Shown: positions 36,444 through 46,019, counted from the first letter of the stretch. The stretch: DNA of 64,000 nucleotides from Aquibacillus albus (GCF_016908325.1 NZ_JAFBDR010000007.1:1-64000), one strand, 5' to 3'. A program made the numbers and translations. Notes: a model not told the origin generated them from the letters alone.

Positions 36444-37766
36444 ATGACATATCATGATAATCAACATAATTATCATTCAACAGAAGAGAACGCTTTTGAA
36501 AAGAACAACACAGAAGTATCCTCTGAACGACATCAGGAAAATCAAACTATAACCCAACAACCACAAACAAGAAATAATCAACAAAAGCAAATCAACAAAT
36601 TAGCACTATTTATTAGTGGATTAACAGGAGGACTTGTAGTTGCTGCTGTCGGTTGTCTTTTATTGTTCACTGGCATGCTTCCAACTCAGGTAGAAAATAC
36701 GAGTCAGCCTGAATCAGAACCCGTCTCAGGTACTGGCGAAAATAATACGACACAAAGCGAAACCATTATTCCGACAGCAACCTCTCAAAATTACGGCAAC
36801 ACACTTACGAGTACACTGGAGAAGGTATCAGATGCTGTTGTCGGTGTTGCAAACATCCAACAAGCAGGTCTTTGGACAGAAGCACGAGAAGCTGGAGCAG
36901 GATCAGGGGTTATTTATAAAAAGGAAAATGGTAAAGCATATGTCGTTACCAACAATCATGTCGTAGAAGGAGCAAGTGAAGTAGAAGTTATTTTAGCTAA
37001 TGGAGAGAAGGTTCCTGCAGAAGTATTAGGAGCAGATGAACTTAGTGACCTGGCTGTATTAGAGATGGATGGCAGTAAAGTAAATCAAGTTGCCACTTTA
37101 GGCTCCTCCAGTGAATTATCAGTTGGAGACACTGCGATTGCGATTGGAAATCCACTTGGGACCGAATTTGCTGGTTCTGTTACAAAAGGTATTATTAGTG
37201 GATTAGAAAGATCTGTAGAAATGGACCTTAACCGAGATGGTCAAGCGGACTGGACTACCGAAGTCATTCAAACAGATGCTGCCATTAACCCAGGAAACAG
37301 TGGTGGTGCTTTAATAAATAGTCGCGGGGAAGTTGTTGGAATTAATTCGATGAAAATCGCACAAGCAAATGTAGAAGGAATCGGATTTGCCATTCCAATC
37401 GATGAAGCCAAACCAATTATCGACCAGTTAGAAACAAATGGAGAAGTAGCTCGTCCATTTATGGGGATTAGTGCAGTAGGATTATCAACAGTTCCAGAAG
37501 TAAATAAAAGGCAAACATTAAAACTTGGGGATGAAGTAGATAATGGTGTAGTTATAGCAGAGGTTCAGAGTAACTCCCCAGCAAATCAGGCTGGCTTGCA
37601 GCGATACGATGTAATTACAACATTAAACGGGAAAGAGATTTCGTCTATGATCGACCTTAGACAAATACTTTATTCCGAAGTAAACATTGGCGATCAAGTA
37701 GATGTGACTTACTACCGAGAAGGAGAAAAACAAACTACTTCCATTACTCTCGGAGAGCAAGGCTGA
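36444..37766 (+). CDS. htrA: HtrA-type membrane-anchored serine protease with PDZ domain
   Basis: 440 residues: a cytoplasmic polar N-terminus (1-50, rich in Asn and Gln), one membrane helix (about 52-77), a Ser/Thr-rich linker, a trypsin-like domain with the triad His172 (TNNHVVEG), Asp202 (LSDLAVLEM) and Ser286 (NPGNSGGAL), and a C-terminal PDZ domain (about 335-435). It degrades or refolds damaged secreted proteins at the membrane surface. The divergent CssRS pair probably controls it. Confidence 0.95.
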   Translation: MTYHDNQHNYHSTEENAFEKNNTEVSSERHQENQTITQQPQTRNNQQKQINKLALFISGLTGGLVVAAVGCLLLFTGMLPTQVENTSQPESEPVSGTGENNTTQSETIIPTATSQNYGNTLTSTLEKVSDAVVGVANIQQAGLWTEAREAGAGSGVIYKKENGKAYVVTNNHVVEGASEVEVILANGEKVPAEVLGADELSDLAVLEMDGSKVNQVATLGSSSELSVGDTAIAIGNPLGTEFAGSVTKGIISGLERSVEMDLNRDGQADWTTEVIQTDAAINPGNSGGALINSRGEVVGINSMKIAQANVEGIGFAIPIDEAKPIIDQLETNGEVARPFMGISAVGLSTVPEVNKRQTLKLGDEVDNGVVIAEVQSNSPANQAGLQRYDVITTLNGKEISSMIDLRQILYSEVNIGDQVDVTYYREGEKQTTSITLGEQG

Positions 37767-37800
37767 TGAATGACCTCCCTTAGATAAATAAATAGAATAC

Positions 37801-37843
37801 AAAAACGAGGCTGTCCCAAGAGTAAAGGGTCAGCCTCGTTTTT
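37801..37843. terminator. Bidirectional terminator between htrA and the zinc-ribbon gene
   Basis: ACGAGGCTG/CAGCCTCGT arms (37805-37813, 37831-37839) with A- and T-runs on the two sides. Confidence 0.85.
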
Positions 37844-37872
37844 GTAACGGAACAGTTGTCCGCTCCATATGT

Positions 37873-38079
37873 TTATCCAAAGAAGAAATCAAAAATATTG
37901 CTACCTGCGGAACTTTTCTTATTATAGAACTCAGAATAGCCGCAGTTTTTGCAAAACACAACAATAAATTGATTGTTCTGCACATCAAACATCTTAGATA
38001 AACCCGTTCCAGTCATCGCTACCTCTTTTTGATCCGCATCCGTACTTCCACACTTAATGCATCCCTTATTTTCAGCCAA
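37873..38079 (-). CDS. Small zinc-ribbon protein (DUF2082-like)
   Basis: 68 residues from TTG 38077-38079, which has GAGGAGGAG 8 nt upstream; a TTG at 38142 would add 21 unlike residues with no site. Two Cys pairs (CIKCG near the start and CKNCGYSEFY in the middle) and a TGTGLSKMFD segment match predicted nucleic-acid-binding zinc-ribbon proteins of DUF2082. Function unknown. Confidence 0.8.
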   Translation of the reverse strand: MAENKGCIKCGSTDADQKEVAMTGTGLSKMFDVQNNQFIVVFCKNCGYSEFYNKKSSAGSNIFDFFFG

Positions 38080-38140
38080 ATAAATCTCCTCCTCTTCATT
38101 CCTTTTCTTTTTATTACGATAAAACGCTTGATTATGTTTC

Positions 38141-38158
38141 AATTTTATATATAAAATT
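38141..38158. promoter_or_regulatory. 18-nt perfect palindrome upstream of the ABC operon
   Basis: AATTTTATATATAAAATT reads the same on both strands and lies ~60 nt before the ATPase start. It may be an operator for a dimeric repressor or merely an AT-rich promoter region. Confidence 0.35.
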
Positions 38159-38219
38159 AGGTGACAGCCACCACCCGAATAAGCTCGAATTTTGTCGATA
38201 AGTAATTGGAGGGGATTGG

Positions 38220-39104
38220 ATGAGTGTGATTGAGGTTAATGGTTTGACTAAGATGTATGGGCGTACGAAAGGGATTGAAAATGTTAGTTTTTCGGTGGAG
38301 GAAGGGGAAATATTTGGTTTCATTGGTCCAAATGGTGCGGGAAAGTCGACAACCATTCGCACACTGTTATCTCTTATTTATCCCACTAGTGGAAGCGCAT
38401 CCATATTTGGAAAAGATTGTATGAAGCACGCACCAGAAATAAAAAAAGAAATAGGATACCTACCCTCTGAAGTTTTTTACTATGACAACATGAAGGTCAT
38501 TGATTTACTGAACTATTCAGCTAGCTTTTATAAAAAGGATTGCAGTCATCGAATCCAAGAATTAGCAGATCGCATGGACCTTGATTTAAAAAAGAAAATA
38601 GACGATTTGTCCTTTGGCAATAAAAAGAAAGTTGGTATCGTTCAAGGTTTACTGCATAGTCCAAAACTTATCATTCTTGATGAACCTACAAGTGGATTAG
38701 ATCCACTAATGCAACAAACCTTTTTTGAATTATTAAAAGAAGAAAATCAAAAAGGGGCAACCATCCTCTTCTCATCACATATTTTAAGTGAAGTTCAGCG
38801 ACTGTGCGACCGCGTTGCAATTATTAAAGAAGGTTCATTAATCAAAGTGGAAAAGATAAGTACTTTAAAAGAAAATAATTACAAAAAGTTTAAAATAGAA
38901 ACAAAAACGAAAATCGATCCCAATGTATTCTCAAAAGCAGGGATAAAAGAGTTAAAAACTGAAGGGAACGTTATAAGCTTTCTATTTAAAGGTAATTTAA
39001 ATCCAATTCTGAAAGAAATCGCATCATTAGATGTGAACAATTTATGGATAGAAGAGCCAGATTTAGAGGAAATATTCATGCATTTTTATCAAAGGGAGAG
39101 TTGA
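38220..39104 (+). CDS. ABC transporter ATP-binding protein
   Basis: 294 residues: Walker A IGPNGAGKSTT, signature LSFGNKKKVGIV (a variant of LSGGQ), Walker B LIILDEPTSGLDP, and H-loop SSHIL, followed by a C-terminal extension typical of CcmA/NatA/Bcr-type exporters. It is the first gene of a three-gene exporter with two ABC-2 permeases. GGAGGGG precedes the ATG. An 18-nt perfect palindrome lies upstream at 38141-38158. Confidence 0.93.
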   Translation: MSVIEVNGLTKMYGRTKGIENVSFSVEEGEIFGFIGPNGAGKSTTIRTLLSLIYPTSGSASIFGKDCMKHAPEIKKEIGYLPSEVFYYDNMKVIDLLNYSASFYKKDCSHRIQELADRMDLDLKKKIDDLSFGNKKKVGIVQGLLHSPKLIILDEPTSGLDPLMQQTFFELLKEENQKGATILFSSHILSEVQRLCDRVAIIKEGSLIKVEKISTLKENNYKKFKIETKTKIDPNVFSKAGIKELKTEGNVISFLFKGNLNPILKEIASLDVNNLWIEEPDLEEIFMHFYQRES

Positions 39105-39109
39105 CGAAA

Positions 39110-39907
39110 ATGAACATGTTTTGGCATGAAATGAAGGCAAATCAGCGGTCAAGCCTTCTTTGGACGTTAACATTAATGGTATTGATAAGTGTTTTCTTTT
39201 CCATGTTTCCTACTTTTTCCAAGGAAGTCGATAGCTTAAGAAAAGCACTAGAAGGGTTTCCAGATGCACTCCTTCGTTCACTCAATTTTGATGTGAACAA
39301 TTTTTCATCGATTTTAGGTTTTTACGCCTATGTATTTGCGTATATCTCACTGTGTGGTGCGATTCAAGCGAGTAGTTTAGGTATTGGAATACTATCAAAG
39401 GAAACCCGAGAAAAAACAGCTGATTTTTTGTTAACTAAGCCGGTTACACGACAACAAGTCATCACAGCCAAATTATGTGCAGCCTTCTCTTCCATTCTTC
39501 TTACTAATATCGGGTTTATAGTAGCAGCAACCACTATGGCTCACATCGTTAAAAATAATCCTTTAAATGAGACTATATTTTTTATGATATCTATTTCATT
39601 ATTTTTTATTCAGCTCATCTTTCTTGCCGTTGGTGCATTGGCAGCAACAATTATATCGAAAATTAAATCGGTCTTACCATATTCATTGGCGATTGTTTTT
39701 CTGTTTTTCATTATTAGTATGTTCGCATCCAGTACTGGAGATGACAAGCTACGCTATTTAACACCTTTTCAATATTTCGACGCGCTTTCGATTATAAAGC
39801 AGGAAGGGTACGATCTAACCTTTGTTCTTTTAAGTATTGTTGTCATAGCCTGTTCACTTACAGCTAGTTACGTGCTTTATCTGAAGAAGGACATACATGC
39901 CGTCTAA
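39110..39907 (+). CDS. ABC-2 type permease, first of two
   Basis: 265 residues with six predicted membrane helices (for example SLLWTLTLMVLISVFFSMFP and SLAIVFLFFIISMFAS). The segment KETREKTADFLLTKPVTR is typical of ABC-2 permeases. Start ATG 39110, just after the ATPase stop; an earlier in-frame start would lie deep inside the ATPase gene. It and the next gene are paralogous. Confidence 0.9.
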   Translation: MNMFWHEMKANQRSSLLWTLTLMVLISVFFSMFPTFSKEVDSLRKALEGFPDALLRSLNFDVNNFSSILGFYAYVFAYISLCGAIQASSLGIGILSKETREKTADFLLTKPVTRQQVITAKLCAAFSSILLTNIGFIVAATTMAHIVKNNPLNETIFFMISISLFFIQLIFLAVGALAATIISKIKSVLPYSLAIVFLFFIISMFASSTGDDKLRYLTPFQYFDALSIIKQEGYDLTFVLLSIVVIACSLTASYVLYLKKDIHAV

Positions 39908-39940
39908 GAAGGAGCTGTTCAAAAAGGAGGGATAGAGAAG

Positions 39941-40741
39941 TTGAACATTATAAAAAGAGAGTTAAACGCGCATCGCAAGTCTTTCATTATTTGGTCAATC
40001 GGTGTATTTGTGTTGATTAGTACAGGGATGTCAAAATACGCTGGCATGGAAAATTCAACACAATCCATGAATCAAGTCATCGAAAGCCTACCTCGTATAA
40101 TCAAAGTAATCTTAGGTACAGGATCATTAAATATAACAACTCCATTAGGATATTATGGGATGTTATACCTCTACTTATCAGTAATGTTATCGGTACATGC
40201 AGCAATGCTAGGAGCTACAATTGTTTCCAAAGAGGAACGGGATAAAACGGCTGAGTTTTTATTTTCTAAACCAATTACGAGAACCTATGTTATGACATCG
40301 AAGCTTATTGCTTCTAGTATTCAAATGATTCTTTTAAATATTATTTCTTTCATCTCCTCCTTCCTCTTCATTGAACCATATAATAATGAGACACAATCTT
40401 TAGGATCTGAAGTCTTTACTTTTACAGCGGGGTTATTGTTATTACAATTTATATTTTTGTCAATCGGCACAAGTACTGCTGCGATTAATAAAAAATCAAA
40501 AGCAGCACCTTCCATTGCAGCAGGTATTTTACTCTTTTGCTTTTTCTTATCTGTTTTTATTGATATAACAGGAAAATTAGACTTCTTCAGATACTTCACT
40601 CCTTTTAAGTATGTTGTTGCGGAAGAAATACTTAATACAGGTAGGATAGATACAATCTATGTCATTCTTTCCGTTGTGATTATGGTTTTGATGACAAGTA
40701 TGACTTACGTGTTTTACCAAAGGCGAGACATTAACACATAA
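39941..40741 (+). CDS. ABC-2 type permease, second of two
   Basis: 266 residues, paralogous to the preceding permease (KEERDKTAEFLFSKPITRTY corresponds to its KETREKTADFLL). Six predicted helices. The start is TTG 39941 with AAAGGAGG 10 nt upstream. The two permeases and the ATPase probably form one exporter; substrate unknown, with antibiotics or peptides common in this class. Confidence 0.9.
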   Translation: MNIIKRELNAHRKSFIIWSIGVFVLISTGMSKYAGMENSTQSMNQVIESLPRIIKVILGTGSLNITTPLGYYGMLYLYLSVMLSVHAAMLGATIVSKEERDKTAEFLFSKPITRTYVMTSKLIASSIQMILLNIISFISSFLFIEPYNNETQSLGSEVFTFTAGLLLLQFIFLSIGTSTAAINKKSKAAPSIAAGILLFCFFLSVFIDITGKLDFFRYFTPFKYVVAEEILNTGRIDTIYVILSVVIMVLMTSMTYVFYQRRDINT

Positions 40742-40747
40742 TAAATA

Positions 40748-40774
40748 GGATGACACCAGCTAAGGGTGTCATCC
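40748..40774. terminator. Bidirectional terminator between the ABC operon and yteA
   Basis: Perfect GGATGACACC/GGTGTCATCC hairpin (40748-40757, 40765-40774) between convergent genes. Confidence 0.75.
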
Positions 40775-40783
40775 AACATCCAT

Positions 40784-41485
40784 TTACTCATATAGAATAG
40801 AACTTATATCATTTTCATCTAAATAAGCTTCATAATCTTCATGGTTTCCATTTACCCCGATATAATTTCCATCCATATCTGTTAATAGAAAGCCTTCAAT
40901 TTCTTCGACGGATCCTACCAATTCATCAGAGTTGAAATACATATCTTGGTAATCCTTTTCTGTATCATAAAAATCAGATGGTCCATCCGAAGAACCAAAT
41001 TGTTCTACTCGCTGCCAAGAATCCTCCGCATCAAAAATCGTTGATTCTTCCTCATCTATTTCTGTTTCCATTTCATTCACACTTGGGTGAATAACATCCT
41101 CTTCCACAGGTCTAATTTTGTTAATATCATGTTCCGCATGGTCCATACACCTTCGTGTGGTTGGCAATGCTTCCAATCTTTCACTAGGAATTTCAACACC
41201 ACATACTTCACACGTTCCATACGTCCCATTTTCAATTGCACCTAATGCTTGTGTTATTTCTTTCATTTCATTTTCTGCATGTTCATTCAAAGCGATATCT
41301 TTTTCTCTTTCATATAATTCCGTCCCATGATCCCCTGGATGGTTATCATAATTGGATAATTCGCCCACTGATTCTTTGATTAATTCATAATGCAAGCCAT
41401 AATGATCGTCTAAATGAGCTGCCAGCGCCAACTTTTGACTTAGTAATTCTGTTTTAATTGCTTGCATTTGCTGTTCAGATAACAC
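40784..41485 (-). CDS. yteA: YteA-type TraR/DksA zinc-finger protein
   Basis: 233 residues: an N-terminal coiled-coil region (about 1-80), a C4 zinc finger CEVCGVEI...RRCMDH near residues 95-118, and a long acidic C-terminal part. It matches the yteA family of Bacillaceae, linked to sporulation in annotations. DksA-type proteins bind the RNA polymerase secondary channel; whether this one does is not known. Confidence 0.87.
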   Translation of the reverse strand: MLSEQQMQAIKTELLSQKLALAAHLDDHYGLHYELIKESVGELSNYDNHPGDHGTELYEREKDIALNEHAENEMKEITQALGAIENGTYGTCEVCGVEIPSERLEALPTTRRCMDHAEHDINKIRPVEEDVIHPSVNEMETEIDEEESTIFDAEDSWQRVEQFGSSDGPSDFYDTEKDYQDMYFNSDELVGSVEEIEGFLLTDMDGNYIGVNGNHEDYEAYLDENDISSILYE

Positions 41486-41622
41486 GGATACTCGCCTCCT
41501 CCTTTTTTTATATAGGGGCTTTAGAACACTTGCTCAAAGGTGTGAAACCTTTTGAACGAGTACTCTTAGTATATCCGTTAAAATCCGCACAACTAGATAA
41601 GTTTTTGGAAGTACAGGAAACG

Positions 41623-42087
41623 TTACTTAGTCAAGTTTAATTTTTTGCATTCCAAAATCATATCGACATGTGGAATATTGTCTTCTAGATAAACTTCAGA
41701 TATTTCTTTAAATCCAAAGGAGCCATAAAAATTTCGCAAATACTCCTGCCCATGAATTTTAATTTTTTCAACATGCCATTCCTGTTTAAGAATATCTATG
41801 GATTTATTCATTAACGTGCGGGCATATCCTTGGCTACGGTATTTTTCATTGACCAAAACTCGGCCAATCGAAGCTTCCTCATAAATGTTATTTTCTGGAA
41901 TCAACCGAGCATAGGCAATAATTTCGCCGTTTTCTTCTAAGAATAAGTGAGAAGATGCTTGATCGTGATTATCTACTTCCGGATAAGGGCAATGCTGTTC
42001 CACTACAAAAACATCAACTCGTGCTTTTAGTATTTTATATAGTTCAATTGTTGATAATTCATCAAATGTTTTTAAATGCCATTCCAT
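41623..42087 (-). CDS. elaA: ElaA-family GNAT N-acetyltransferase
   Basis: 154 residues (MEWHLKTFDELS start with AAGGTG 6 nt upstream; an ATG five codons earlier lacks spacing). It has the ElaA pattern LRVDVFVVEQHCPYPEVDNHD-like and an acetyl-CoA loop GRVLVNEKYRSQGYARTL. The substrate is unknown. Confidence 0.88.
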   Translation of the reverse strand: MEWHLKTFDELSTIELYKILKARVDVFVVEQHCPYPEVDNHDQASSHLFLEENGEIIAYARLIPENNIYEEASIGRVLVNEKYRSQGYARTLMNKSIDILKQEWHVEKIKIHGQEYLRNFYGSFGFKEISEVYLEDNIPHVDMILECKKLNLTK

Positions 42088-42231
42088 CTTTTTCACCTTC
42101 ATTTTTCAAAATTACTTTTCATTTTAATTGAAATTCATCAATTTCACAAAAAGATTGCTTTTATAAAAGGCCGTTTTCTAAAGAATTGTTGTTTTTAATA
42201 CAAAACAACGAACAATACGAAAAGATCCTAA

Positions 42232-42276
42232 TTAAAAATGTCCTGCTCCTTATTATTGGGAACAGGACATTTTTTA
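42232..42276. terminator. Terminator after nrdB
   Basis: AATGTCCTG/CAGGACATT arms (42237-42245, 42263-42271) with T-runs on both sides; it closes the nrdAB operon. Confidence 0.85.
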
Positions 42277-42277
42277 C

Positions 42278-43321
42278 TTACAAGTCGTCAAAGCCATTAT
42301 CGGTATAATTTACCTTTGTATATTGTCTTGATTTCTGCTCAAAGAAGTCTGATTTACCCAAATCCACTTCTTCGTACGCTTTAATCCAGCGCAGTGGGTT
42401 TTTCTGTACATCCGGATACGGCTTTTCATATCCAAGCTGCTTACAACGTGTATTTGCCGTGAATCGAATATAGTACTCTACATCCTGTAAAAGGATACCA
42501 TCAATTTTATTACCAATAATATGTCGGGCCCAATCAATTTCTAACTCGGTTGCTTTTATAAAAGTATCATATACGAATACCTCTAGGTCTTCTGTTTGGT
42601 ATTCCGGGTTTTCAGCGAGAACTTCCTTAAAAATACGAACGAATAAATCAACATGGATTTGCTCATCACGATTTATGTAGTTAATCATCGTTGAGGTACC
42701 AACCATTTTTTGATTCCGAGCTAGATGGTAGAAGAACGCAAAGCCAGAATAAAAGAATAAACCTTCCAAAATCACATCATAAACCACTGATTTCAATAAA
42801 TTTTCTACGGTAGGATTTTCCGCAAATTCCTGATAACCATCCGTCACAAAATCATTTCTCTTTTGTAAAATTGGTTCTGTTCTCCAAAAGTCGAATACTT
42901 CGTCCTGTTTTTGTTTAGAAACCAATGTAGATAAAATGTAGGAATACGAATGGTTATGGATAACCTCTTGCTGTGCCAAAATAATCATCAGTGCATTCAA
43001 ACTGGAATCCGTTAAATAGTCTGCTACTTTTCCAGCGTAATCCGTTTGAATACTGTCTAATAAAGCTAATAAACCAATAATTTTTAAGAAAGCATCTTTT
43101 TCATCATCGCTTAGTTCAGGAAACTGCTTCATATCCTGAGACATGTTTATTTCAAAAGGTGTCCAAAAATTCGACAACATTTTTTTATACTTTGGATATG
43201 CCCAAGCAAACCGAACATCGTCCCAATTTAAAATATTGGAGCTCCGTCCATTGACGATATTCGTTGATTTGTTTGGAGCTGTTTGATCCATTAATTCACG
43301 TTTATTTAGTGTAGAAGCCAT
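42278..43321 (-). CDS. nrdB: Ribonucleoside-diphosphate reductase small subunit (R2)
   Basis: 347 residues of the class I R2 ferritin-like fold. Metal ligands are visible in LLDSIQTD (Asp), LAQQEVIHNHSYSY (Glu and His, with the radical Tyr in the usual place), VILEGLFFYSGF (Glu) and INRDEQIHVDLF (Glu, His). It generates the radical used by NrdA. It follows nrdA by 18 nt and ends at a terminator. Class I is oxygen-dependent and needs no B12. Confidence 0.94.
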   Translation of the reverse strand: MASTLNKRELMDQTAPNKSTNIVNGRSSNILNWDDVRFAWAYPKYKKMLSNFWTPFEINMSQDMKQFPELSDDEKDAFLKIIGLLALLDSIQTDYAGKVADYLTDSSLNALMIILAQQEVIHNHSYSYILSTLVSKQKQDEVFDFWRTEPILQKRNDFVTDGYQEFAENPTVENLLKSVVYDVILEGLFFYSGFAFFYHLARNQKMVGTSTMINYINRDEQIHVDLFVRIFKEVLAENPEYQTEDLEVFVYDTFIKATELEIDWARHIIGNKIDGILLQDVEYYIRFTANTRCKQLGYEKPYPDVQKNPLRWIKAYEEVDLGKSDFFEQKSRQYTKVNYTDNGFDDL

Positions 43322-43339
43322 AACTAACCTCTCCCTTCA

Positions 43340-45592
43340 TTAGCTTGAACACGATTCACATTCAATAAGGTCTGAAGATGTTGATCGCAAATAATACGTT
43401 GTTTTTAACCCTGATTTCCAAGCATTCAAATGGAGGCTTAATAATTCTTTAGCTTGAACCGTATTTGGAACATAAAGGTTAAAGGAAATACTTTGGTCAA
43501 CGTGCTTTTGTCTTGCCGCATTTTGCTTAATACTCCAGTGCTGATCAATAAAATAAGCTGATTTATAATACCACGTAGTTTCTGAGTTTAAATCTGGTGC
43601 TGTTACCGGTATTTTATAATCCTTTTTCTCCTCCGCGTAAAACTTTTGAAAAATGGGATCAATACTTGCTGTACTGCCTGCAATAAGTGATGTAGAGGCA
43701 TTAGGAGCAACAGCCATTAGATAGCTATTACGAATCCCGTTGTCTTGTATATCTTGCTTTAATCGATTCCAAGGAAGCTGGGTCTCTTCATTTGCTGTAT
43801 AACCTTTTCGTTCAAAATATTCACCTGTTTGCCAATCAGATCCTTCAAACGCTTCATAAGCACCTTTTTCTTTTGCAAGCTCCATACTTGATTCAATCGT
43901 CAAATATGCTATTTTTTCATACAATTTGTCTGCATAATCAACAGCTTCATCACTTTCCCATTTCATTTTCTTCCGTGCAAGTAAATGGTGCCAGCCAAAT
44001 GTGCCTAAACCAACGGCACGGTATTTTTTATTCGTTAACTGTGCCTGTAAAACAGGAATACTATTTAAATCAATGACATTATCTAGCATACGAACTTGAA
44101 TAGGAATTAACCGATCTAACACATCATCAATTACTGCTCTTCCTAAGTTAACAGAAGAAAGGTTACAGACAACAAAGTCACCTGGCTGCTTCGTGATAAC
44201 AATTTTTCCGTCAACGGTTACTTGCTCCTCTAACAATGTAGGACTTTGGTTTTGTGTAATTTCTGTACACAAATTACTGGAATAAACCATTCCTAAGTGA
44301 CTATTCGGATTTTGACGGTTCACTTCATCACGATAGAACATAAAAGGACCACCGGTTTCGAGTTGACTTTTAAGAATTCGTTTCATAATTTCGATAGCCG
44401 GAACTTCTTCCTTGCTTAAATCCGGGTGATTCACACAATCCCAATACTTCTCTCTAAATGATCCATCACCTTTCGTCTCATCATAAAAGTCTTCCAGTGA
44501 ATAACCCATAACAGTACGAACTTCATGTGGGTCAAACAAATACCAATTTTCACGAGCCTCAACTTGCTCCATAAATATATCTGGTAAGCAAATACCTGTA
44601 AATAAATCGTGTGTTCGATAACGCTCGTCCCCGTTATTTAATTTTGCATCTAAGAACGGAAATATATCTTTGTGCCAAATATCCAAGTAAGCACAAATTG
44701 CCCCTTTTCGTTGACCAAGCTGGTCGACACTAACTGCTGTATTATTCAGTTGCTTCATCCAAGGAAGCACGCCTGAAGATGCGCCTTTAAATCCTTTGAT
44801 CGCACTACCTCTGCTTCTAATTTTTCCTAAATAAACGCCGATTCCGCCACCGTTTTTTGATAAGTTGGCAATATCGGTATTACTATCAAAAATTCCCTGC
44901 AGACTGTCATCAATCGTATCAATAAAACAGCTCGATAATTGTCCATAGCTCTTCCCTGCATTGGAAAGTGTTGGAGTAGCTACTGTCATATACAAATTAC
45001 TTAATGCCCAATAGGCTTCTTTTGCGAGGTCGACACGATTTTCCTCAGGCTCCTTTTGCATCAGAGTCATTGCAATAATCATAAATCGCTCTTGAGGAAG
45101 TTCTTGTACACGCTTTTCATAATCCTTTGCAATATAACGATCTGCTAAAGTACGAATACCTATATAGGTGAATAATAAGTCTTTACTAGGGTCAATTGCT
45201 TTTCCTAATTCATTAATTTCTTTCTTACTGTAGGATTCAAGAACTGACGGATTATAAATCCCAATTTCTGTCAGTGACTGAATAAGATCAAAAAAGGACC
45301 CATATTTATTTTTATAGTTAAAATTTCTGTTATCTGCTGCATCTTTATAAAGCATTTCCAAGTACAAAGAGGAAGCTACATAAGTCCAATCTGGTTGGTT
45401 CTCATCTAAATAAGCTAAAGCCTCCAAAATCAACTGATATACCCACTCTTTTTCTTCTAACCATGGTTTTTGTTCTGAAAGCGTTTCCCCGAAGCTCAAC
45501 AATGCCTGTACATCCATGTCAGGAAAATGTTTAACCATCTCATCCATAACATAACTTTTCCAGTCACTTGTTTTTGATTGTATCTCTATCAC
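43340..45592 (-). CDS. nrdA: Ribonucleoside-diphosphate reductase large subunit (R1)
   Basis: 750 residues. The catalytic site is present: SSNLCTEI with the active-site Cys, the redox partner Cys in QLSSCFIDT, the radical-transfer tyrosines near YYLRSTSS, and the C-terminal redox pair CESCSS. It reduces ribonucleotides to deoxyribonucleotides. The start is GTG 45590-45592 with GGGAGG 8 nt upstream. The leader carries a cobalamin riboswitch, so it is likely repressed by B12. Confidence 0.95.
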   Translation of the reverse strand: MIEIQSKTSDWKSYVMDEMVKHFPDMDVQALLSFGETLSEQKPWLEEKEWVYQLILEALAYLDENQPDWTYVASSLYLEMLYKDAADNRNFNYKNKYGSFFDLIQSLTEIGIYNPSVLESYSKKEINELGKAIDPSKDLLFTYIGIRTLADRYIAKDYEKRVQELPQERFMIIAMTLMQKEPEENRVDLAKEAYWALSNLYMTVATPTLSNAGKSYGQLSSCFIDTIDDSLQGIFDSNTDIANLSKNGGGIGVYLGKIRSRGSAIKGFKGASSGVLPWMKQLNNTAVSVDQLGQRKGAICAYLDIWHKDIFPFLDAKLNNGDERYRTHDLFTGICLPDIFMEQVEARENWYLFDPHEVRTVMGYSLEDFYDETKGDGSFREKYWDCVNHPDLSKEEVPAIEIMKRILKSQLETGGPFMFYRDEVNRQNPNSHLGMVYSSNLCTEITQNQSPTLLEEQVTVDGKIVITKQPGDFVVCNLSSVNLGRAVIDDVLDRLIPIQVRMLDNVIDLNSIPVLQAQLTNKKYRAVGLGTFGWHHLLARKKMKWESDEAVDYADKLYEKIAYLTIESSMELAKEKGAYEAFEGSDWQTGEYFERKGYTANEETQLPWNRLKQDIQDNGIRNSYLMAVAPNASTSLIAGSTASIDPIFQKFYAEEKKDYKIPVTAPDLNSETTWYYKSAYFIDQHWSIKQNAARQKHVDQSISFNLYVPNTVQAKELLSLHLNAWKSGLKTTYYLRSTSSDLIECESCSS

Positions 45593-45654
45593 TTTCTCTT
45601 CCTCCCTTTATTTTTTAAAAATTTCAAAGATGTTAATTCCATATATATGTATAT

Positions 45655-45800
45655 AAAGTGAAACTTCAATCAGTGGGGGTTTTCTTCATCCCCCACTGAT
45701 TGTTAGTTGAACCAATCGGGCTTTTACGGGCAGTTTATCCCCCACCTATACTTCTCGTTTCTCTTAAGCCTTGAGGCGGGGGGTATTACTGCCCGTTAAT
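45655..45800 (-). mobile_element. Orphan omegaRNA-like / IS200-IS605 right-end remnant, no transposase
   Basis: Read on the minus strand, two hairpins follow each other. A long stem ACGGGCAGT.../...ACTGCCCGT (45726-45796) encloses GGGGGATAAACTGCCCG. Then comes a perfect 13-bp stem CAATCAGTGGGGG/CCCCCACTGATTG (45667-45702) with loop ATGAAGAAAA, then AAGTTTCAC. The GTGGGGGATGAAGAAA hairpin near the end is what I recall from the 3' ends of TnpB-bearing IS605 elements in Bacillaceae, where it is also the omegaRNA scaffold. There is no tnpA or tnpB nearby. It sits between the riboswitch terminator and nrdA. Confidence 0.6.
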
Positions 45801-45807
45801 GCGCGAT

Positions 45808-45845
45808 AAAAATTAAAAACCGCTCATGAGGCGACATGAGCGGAC
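45808..45845 (-). terminator. Terminator in the nrdAB leader (riboswitch expression platform)
   Basis: Minus-strand hairpin CCGCTCATG/CATGAGCGG (45835-45843 with 45820-45828) followed by TTTTTAATTTTTA. It lies ~175 nt after the riboswitch core and ~215 nt before nrdA, so it would stop leader transcripts when cobalamin is bound. Confidence 0.8.
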
Positions 45846-46019
45846 AAAAAACGACAGATTTTGGATAATATAAAATCCCCTAACAGTTAGCGGATTCTTC
45901 ATACTTATTATACTTTCACTGATTGTATTCAATATTTTTAAACATTTGAATACTACTTGAAAAGTAAATAATAAGCTCCATCTATCGTTTCCATGTCTCA
46001 ATCCCCGAAGAAAAGAAAC

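Noticed and set aside
39044-39109. Longer first ABC permease starting inside the ATPase gene
   Set aside because: The extra 22 residues are the out-of-frame reading of the ATPase end; ATG 39110 follows directly after its stop.
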